DNA from: Modicisalibacter sp049808615
GTDB taxonomy: Bacteria; Pseudomonadota; Gammaproteobacteria; Pseudomonadales; Halomonadaceae
Length of the DNA stretch: 64,000 bases
Reading direction: 5' to 3'
Assembly (NCBI RefSeq): GCF_049808615.1
Contig: NZ_JBNCAN010000001.1
Coordinates: 217,920-281,919, forward strand
The position numbers and the translations under genes are program-made. The notes below the pieces were generated by a model, which did not search any database, was not told the origin of the DNA, and worked only from the letters and a program-made list of their open reading frames with translations. This document shows, piece after piece, positions 60,047 to 64,000 of the stretch. Every line of letters begins with the position of its first letter. The stretch's first letter is position 1.

Positions 60047-60934
60047 ATGCCTTCGCGACTCCCATTGGCTACTCTGCGCGCCTTCGAGGCGGCGGCACGC
60101 TTGAGCAGCTTCAGCGCCGCCGCCAATGAATTACACGTCACGGCCGCTGCTGTCAGTCACCGCATCAAGGCCCTCGAGGAAGGCATCGGCGTACGACTGT
60201 TCGAACGGAAGCCGCGAGGCGTCGCCTTGACCGAGGCCGGCGCCCGCTATCGGGACCGCATCGCCGAAGCCTTCATTCTCATCGAGCAGGCGACCAGCGA
60301 GATCGGCCAGCCCAGCATGGAGGGCTCGCTGCGAGTGTCGGCACCCCACGCCTTTCTGCAGCACACCTTACTGCCACGGATAGGCGAGCTGCTGCACCGA
60401 CATCCAGGGCTGAAACTGACACTGGAGGGGGACAACCGGCTCGCCAACCTTCACGAAGACGAGGCCGATATCGCCATCCGCTTCGGCGCTGGCCATTATC
60501 CTGGCCTACAGGCCGACCATCTGATGGATGACGCCATTACCGTGCTGGGCCCGGCAAATGGAGGACCAAGAGGGTCGATGAATAGCAACTGGCAAAGCGC
60601 CTGCTTCATCGAAGACAGCAGCACCGTCATAAGCGAACCTTGGAGCCAGTGGGGCCCGTGGTGGCGTGAAGCTGGCTTGCATGCTCCCGAGGAGTTAAGA
60701 CGCCTGACAGTCTCCGACAGCGGCCTGGCGCTCGCCGCCTGCGCTCAAGGGCTGGGACTATGTCTTGCACGCTTATCGGTAGCCCGGGATCTGATTCGCC
60801 AAGGCGCAGTCACCCCGCAGCGACCTTGGCGACGCACGGAGTTCAGCCACTATCTGGTCACACTGCCGGGTTCGGCGGATACGCCGCCAATCCCGTTGAT
60901 GATGCGGTTGGAGACCTTCTCCAAAAGCTCATAA
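60047..60934 (+). CDS. LysR-type regulator (GcvA-like) with a chimeric 3' end
   Basis: A 295-residue LysR regulator divergent from the PhzF-like gene. The helix-turn-helix (LATLRAFEAAARLSSFSAAANELHVTAAAVSHRIKALEE, positions about 7-45) and the GcvA-like effector domain (DIAIRFGAGHYPGL, about 145-160) are normal. The last ~17 residues (after ADTPP) are not LysR-like: they are the antisense reading of a guaA fragment starting near 60880. The natural C terminus therefore appears replaced. The protein may still fold; activity is uncertain. Confidence 0.8.
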   Translation: MPSRLPLATLRAFEAAARLSSFSAAANELHVTAAAVSHRIKALEEGIGVRLFERKPRGVALTEAGARYRDRIAEAFILIEQATSEIGQPSMEGSLRVSAPHAFLQHTLLPRIGELLHRHPGLKLTLEGDNRLANLHEDEADIAIRFGAGHYPGLQADHLMDDAITVLGPANGGPRGSMNSNWQSACFIEDSSTVISEPWSQWGPWWREAGLHAPEELRRLTVSDSGLALAACAQGLGLCLARLSVARDLIRQGAVTPQRPWRRTEFSHYLVTLPGSADTPPIPLMMRLETFSKSS

Positions 60935-61113
60935 GGCAGGTGCGCCCAACGGGCGGTCATGAAGTCGATGGTTTCCACGGCGCGCAGCGCAATGACCCAT
61001 TCGTAGTGGCGGCCATCGCCGACCACGTCCACGGACTTCACCGGCAGGAACACAGCGAAGGCTTGGCTGGTCTTGTGGTATCAGTCGGCGCTGTGTGGCT
61101 CTTCGATGAAGAT
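60880..61113 (-). pseudogene. guaA: guaA (GMP synthase) internal fragment
   Basis: On the minus strand, reading about 61113 down to 60880, the frame gives IFIEE, then AFAVFLPVKSVDVVGDG, YEWVIALRAVETIDF and KVSNRIIN, unmistakably the C-terminal part of GMP synthase. An in-frame TGA lies at 61081-61083 (probably a former Trp), and there is no start and no genuine terminus: homology stops at GGVS, before the conserved last ~20 residues. It is a decaying relic. Its left end lies inside the LysR gene on the other strand. Confidence 0.85.
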
Positions 61114-61250
61114 GCCCTCGCCTTCTTTAAACTGTTGAAGACGCAAAGAGTCAACTACACTCCAGCCGAATGGACTGGATATCACCTACAGGAAAAACGC
61201 GGGTCGCCCTGGGCGGCGTATCTTCGCCTGATCAGCAAAAGGAGCTTGCC

Positions 61251-61679
61251 GTGATCGCCACTGCCGAACGATCCTATCGAAGCGGGTTGCATCCGCTTCA
61301 TGGGGTATTGCTTGCCGGAACCCTGCCGCTCTTTCTTGGCGCCGCGTTGAGCGACTATGCCTACTCATCGACTTATTACATACAGTGGACCCACTTCGCG
61401 TCCTGGCTGATTGTCGGCGGTCTCGTGTTCAACGGCCTCGCGCTGCTATGTGCATTGATTGGCCTGTTTCGGGCCGATGGCCGTCGTCGGCTTTCCCTCG
61501 TTTACTTCGTTCTTCTGTTGGCCACCTGGATACTCGGCTTCATCAATGCGCTGGTTCATACCCGGGATGCCTGGGGCGTGATGCCTACGGGTTTCGTGCT
61601 TTCGATCATCGTTACCGTGCTGGCTTGCGTGGCGACCTGGCTCGGTTTCTCCCGTCTCAGCGCTGGAGGTAAAGCATGA
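61251..61679 (+). CDS. DUF2231-type membrane protein
   Basis: A 142-residue protein with four transmembrane helices (about residues 25-45, 55-80, 88-108, 118-138) and the GLHPLHGVLLAGTLPLFLGAAL start of the DUF2231 family (given as positions about 10-32). GTG 61251 has AAGGAG 6 nt upstream and was preferred to ATG 61170. It overlaps the sorbosone-dehydrogenase-like gene by 4 bp. DUF2231 proteins are often neighbours of periplasmic oxidoreductases and may bind heme or pass electrons; not proven. Confidence 0.75.
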   Translation: MIATAERSYRSGLHPLHGVLLAGTLPLFLGAALSDYAYSSTYYIQWTHFASWLIVGGLVFNGLALLCALIGLFRADGRRRLSLVYFVLLLATWILGFINALVHTRDAWGVMPTGFVLSIIVTVLACVATWLGFSRLSAGGKA

Positions 61680-62992
61680 AATTTTCCAGCATTCGCTACG
61701 CCGCTCCGCTTTCGACATCCCTGATTTCGATATTCCTGATTGCCGGGACAGCCAGCGCTGCCGAAGTGGAACGACCCTACGGCGCCAACCCGACACTGCC
61801 CGAGCCGCAGCGCGGGCTGTTGCCCAGCATGACGATCCCCAAGCCGGCGCCATGGGGCGACCAGAAACCCACGGTGCCCGATGGCTATTCGATCACGGCC
61901 ATCGCCACCGATCTCAAGGTACCGCGCCAGACACTGGTGCTGCCCAACGGCGATATCCTGGTGGCAGAAGGTAAAGGCGGTGGCGACGCCCCCAAACCGA
62001 GACCGAAGGATTTCATTGCCGGTGTCATCATGTCCCAAGGGACCACCTCGGTCGAGAGTGGTGACCGATTGACGCTGCTGCGCGACGGCAACGATGACGG
62101 CACCTATGAGGACCAGACGGTTTTCGCCGAAAACCTCAACGCGCCCTACGGGCTTGCCCTGGTCGATAATGATCTTTTCGTGGCCAACCAGGATGCGCTG
62201 GTGCGATTCGATTACGAGGAAGGCCAGACCCAGGCCAGCGGCCCGCCCGAGGTAGTGACGCTGCTACCATCCGAGATCAATCACCACTGGACCAAGGCGC
62301 TCACCGCCAGCGCGGACGGACAATTTCTCTACGTCGGCATCGGCTCCAACAGCAACATCACCGAGCGCGGCATGGCGGCGGAAGTCGACCGGGCCGAAAT
62401 ATGGCAGATCGATGCCGAGACCGGCGCGCACAAGCCTTATGCCACCGGCCTGCGTAACCCCACGGCGCTGACCATTCAGCCGGATACGGATCAGCTATGG
62501 GCGGTAGTGAACGAACGCGACGAATTCGGGCCCAACCTGGTGCCCGACTACCTCACTTCCGTGCAGGAAGGCGGCTTCTATGGCTGGCCCTATAGTTACT
62601 GGGGGCAGAACGTCGATTCGCGAGTGCGCCCGCAGAAACCCGAAAAGGTGGAATCGGCAATTTCGCCCGATTACAGCCTCGGCTCACACCGGGCGCCGCT
62701 CGGCCTCGACTTTTCCACGCCCGCCGTGGGCGATAAATTCGCGGAAGGGGTATTCATCGGCGAGCACGGCAGTTGGAACCGCTCGGACCCCGTTGGCTAC
62801 AAGGTGGTCTTCGTGCCTTTCAGCAACGGCCAACCTGACGGCGACCCCATCGACTTCGTAACGGGCTTTCTCACAAGCGACAGCAAGACGCGCGGTCGAC
62901 CGGTCGGCGTAACCGTTGCCCCGGACGGCGCCGTGATTATTGCCGACGACCTTTCCAATACCGTCTGGCGAGTGACGCGGGAGGGGGGTTAG
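61676..62992 (+). CDS. PQQ-dependent sugar (sorbosone) dehydrogenase-like protein
   Basis: A 438-residue exported protein with a signal peptide ending near ASA/AEV. The mature part is a six-bladed propeller of the glucose/sorbosone dehydrogenase type: YSITAIATDLKVPRQTLVLPNGDILVAEG at the start, LNAPYGLAL, NHHWTKALTAS, GLRNPTALTI and GEHGSWNRSDP in order. Such enzymes oxidise sugars or alcohols with PQQ in the periplasm. The substrate is unknown and PQQ synthesis genes are not in the window. Coupled to the DUF2231 gene. Confidence 0.85.
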   Translation: MKFSSIRYAAPLSTSLISIFLIAGTASAAEVERPYGANPTLPEPQRGLLPSMTIPKPAPWGDQKPTVPDGYSITAIATDLKVPRQTLVLPNGDILVAEGKGGGDAPKPRPKDFIAGVIMSQGTTSVESGDRLTLLRDGNDDGTYEDQTVFAENLNAPYGLALVDNDLFVANQDALVRFDYEEGQTQASGPPEVVTLLPSEINHHWTKALTASADGQFLYVGIGSNSNITERGMAAEVDRAEIWQIDAETGAHKPYATGLRNPTALTIQPDTDQLWAVVNERDEFGPNLVPDYLTSVQEGGFYGWPYSYWGQNVDSRVRPQKPEKVESAISPDYSLGSHRAPLGLDFSTPAVGDKFAEGVFIGEHGSWNRSDPVGYKVVFVPFSNGQPDGDPIDFVTGFLTSDSKTRGRPVGVTVAPDGAVIIADDLSNTVWRVTREGG

Positions 62993-63014
62993 GGAGATCT
63001 AGAACCGTGCCATG

Positions 63015-63084
63015 CTGATAAACGGTGCATACGCAGAAGGCAGCGGCGCGCTTTAGCGCGTCCGCTGGCCTGATTTGTTAGCAG
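63015..63084. other. attC-like integron recombination site (left)
   Basis: Outer arms CTGATAAAC (63015-63023) and GTTAGCAG (63077-63084) pair in their CTG/CAG and AAC/GTT parts. An inner stem GGCAGCGGCGCGC pairs with GCGCGTCCGCTGGCC around TTTA, with two unpaired bases on one arm only, as in attC extrahelical bases. The overall ~70-nt size and GTTAGC end fit a cassette attC site. No covariance model was run. Confidence 0.5.
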
Positions 63085-63628
63085 AGATGTCCGTCAGGCC
63101 CCCGGAGACATATTTGTGCAGGACGCTGGAGACCAGAGACTGGTACGGAAGCCCCTCCTCCAGAGCCAGGCGCTCAAGTGCCTCCAAATCCCGGCTAGAG
63201 ATACGGATATTAATCCGTTTGTCTTTCTTGACTGTTTCTTCCGCTGCCTTGGTAACATATTCCCGGCGATCAGGGTCCAGATCTGACTCAAACTCTCCAG
63301 ACTCATAAGCCTCAAGCAACTCTTGTTCTTCAGGATTTAATTTGGTGTTGGCCATACTGCCCCCTAGAAATTTCTTGGTGGCCTTGCGGCTGGGGATAAT
63401 CGTCTTGAGAAAGAATTCCTTGTCACTCTCAATGTACGGTACCAACCAGGCGTAATCATCAATCCGAACCACAAACAGGCGCTGGTTTGGATACTTGTCC
63501 TTGTTGGGGTGAGGTCCATCATCAAGTAAACCACCAGATTGGAGGGCGAACAGAACGTCTTCAAAGGAGACTCCGCGCTCGCTCATCAACTGCTGGTTCT
63601 TTTCAGCATTCCAGTTAATGTGCTTCAT
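63053..63628 (-). CDS. BrnT-type toxin fused to its RHH antitoxin
   Basis: A 191-residue protein made of two normally separate genes. Residues about 1-90 match a BrnT toxin: INWNAEKNQQLMSERGVSFEDV, YPNQRLFVV, LVPYIESD and the end KTIIPSRKATKKF. Residues about 92-185 match its CopG/ribbon-helix-helix antitoxin: MANTKLNPEEQELLEAYESGEF, then DKRINIRISSRDLEAL and EEGLPYQSLVSSVLHKY. No stop separates them. An internal ATG at 63355 has AGGGGG upstream, so free antitoxin could also be made. The gene sits between two attC-like sites and next to an IS. Confidence 0.8.
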   Translation of the reverse strand: MKHINWNAEKNQQLMSERGVSFEDVLFALQSGGLLDDGPHPNKDKYPNQRLFVVRIDDYAWLVPYIESDKEFFLKTIIPSRKATKKFLGGSMANTKLNPEEQELLEAYESGEFESDLDPDRREYVTKAAEETVKKDKRINIRISSRDLEALERLALEEGLPYQSLVSSVLHKYVSGGLTDISANKSGQRTR

Positions 63629-63665
63629 GGAACGAGTCTAGCAGAGTGTGTGCCTATTGGCATCT

Positions 63666-63727
63666 TGCTAACGCTGAGATAAGCAGCGGCCCGACATGGA
63701 CGTCCGGTGTAAGCCTCAGGCCGGAAT
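63666..63727. other. Partial attC-like site (right)
   Basis: TTGCTAACGCTGAG (from 63665) resembles the start of an attC site, and CTGAG (63674-63678) with CGG pairs with a later CCG..CTCAG (63715-63719). No GTT end is visible before the IS begins, so the site may be cut by the insertion. Weak by itself; supported by the better site left of the cassette. Confidence 0.3.
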
Positions 63728-63806
63728 GGAGTTCCCCCAATAAAATGGACACGCTCCATCAGCTAATCTCTTCGAACTCTAACGGAGTCCGATAGCCCAG
63801 GCCACT
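63728..63806 (-). mobile_element. Residual terminal 79 bp of an older IS3-family copy
   Basis: This unit has a complete IS end plus the last codons of a transposase (…TPLEFEEIS, stop) and is then interrupted exactly where a second, identical IS end begins. It is best read as the remains of an older copy interrupted by insertion of a newer one. Confidence 0.55.
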
Positions 63807-63885
63807 GGAGTTCCCCCAATAAAATGGACACGCTCCATCAGCTAATCTCTTCGAACTCTAACGGAGTCCGATAGCCCAGGCCACT
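63728..63885. repeat. 79-bp perfect tandem repeat at IS end
   Basis: Positions 63728-63806 and 63807-63885 are identical. Each unit begins GGAGTTCCCCCAATAAAATG, an IS3-type terminus, and includes the stop and last ~15 codons of the transposase (read on the minus strand). Confidence 0.95.
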
Positions 63886-64000
63886 GTGCAGCCGTTGGCT
63901 GTTATAAAAGCCCTCAATATAGTCTTTTATGTGTTTCCGTAATTGCCGCATCGTCACGAAACTGGTGGCATGCAGCAATTCTCCCTTCAGCGTCTTGAAG
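63807..64000 (-). mobile_element. IS3-family insertion sequence, right end (cut by window edge)
   Basis: From the terminus at 63807 into the window edge. It contains the 3' part of an IS3-family transposase gene. Ends of the form TGGAGTTCCCCCA..GGACAC are typical of this family. The rest lies beyond position 64000. Confidence 0.8.
63838..64000 (-). CDS. IS3-family transposase OrfB, C-terminal part (partial)
   Basis: The last 53 residues of a DDE integrase-type transposase: FKTLKGELLHATSF near the window edge, then DYIEGFYNSQRLHSGLGYRTP and EFEEIS before TGA (63838-63840). YN..R.HS.LGYR.P..FE is the standard C terminus of IS3-family OrfB. The catalytic core is outside the window. Confidence 0.88.
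   Translation of the reverse strand, partial: FKTLKGELLHATSFVTMRQLRKHIKDYIEGFYNSQRLHSGLGYRTPLEFEEIS

Noticed and set aside
60760..61254. 164-codon plus-strand frame between the LysR and DUF2231 genes
   Set aside because: It is the antisense reading of the guaA relic plus unrelated flanks; no similarity of its own.
63728..63885. CRISPR-like direct repeat
   Set aside because: Only two units, no spacer between them, and the unit contains an IS terminus and transposase codons.

Overview
The window looks like a chromosomal segment of a moderately halophilic gammaproteobacterium, probably Halomonadaceae (Halomonas, Chromohalobacter or a relative). The clues are the high-GC coding sequence, a BCCT compatible-solute transporter, an NhaC-type Na+/H+ antiporter, a Pseudomonas-like NrdA with two ATP-cones, and general similarity to Pseudomonas and Halomonas proteins. 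No tRNA, rRNA or CRISPR array was recognised. All family names come from reading the sequence; no database search was run.

Left third (1-22.7 kb): glyoxalase I, a DUF411 protein, 3-methyladenine glycosylase, the BCCT transporter, a YdjM-like membrane protein, a two-domain MliC-type lipoprotein, divergent metE/metR with a MetR box, a lipocalin-like protein and an RstBA-like two-component system follow one another. Next comes class Ia ribonucleotide reductase nrdAB behind a readable sigma70 promoter overlapped by two NrdR boxes. A 37-residue small protein gene is followed by the glycerol operon glpFKD (with a GlpR-type operator), a DJ-1/PfpI protein and methylglyoxal synthase.

Middle (22.8-43.7 kb): an RND efflux adaptor and pump, an exported MetX-like hydrolase, two tandem mini membrane proteins, YdhR, a rhodanese, a retropepsin-like protease, a VOC protein, a TelA/XpaC pair, and a DNA-repair pair consisting of bacterial FAN1 and an XPD-like Fe-S helicase. 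Then come a vapBC module, a four-gene ferrous-iron uptake operon of FtrABCD type with a Fur-like box, and the NhaC antiporter.

Right (43.7-63 kb): an operon coupling a DUF3141 alpha/beta hydrolase to an MCE (MlaE/F/D + PqiC-like lipoprotein) lipid transporter, a yhiI-rbbA-yhhJ-type ABC exporter, kbl-tdh threonine catabolism, a PEBP protein, agmatine deiminase, a PhzF-like isomerase with a divergent LysR regulator, and a DUF2231/sorbosone-dehydrogenase pair.

The accessory part is at the right. A decayed, reversed internal piece of guaA (GMP synthase) lies at about 60880-61113 and forms the 3' end of the LysR gene. The last kilobase holds an in-frame fusion of a BrnT-type toxin to its ribbon-helix-helix antitoxin, flanked by integron attC-like structures. 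It ends in an IS3-family element whose terminal 79 bp is present twice in tandem, best explained by one IS copy inserted into the end of another. This fused toxin-antitoxin in a cassette-like setting and the guaA scar are the most unusual things in the window.
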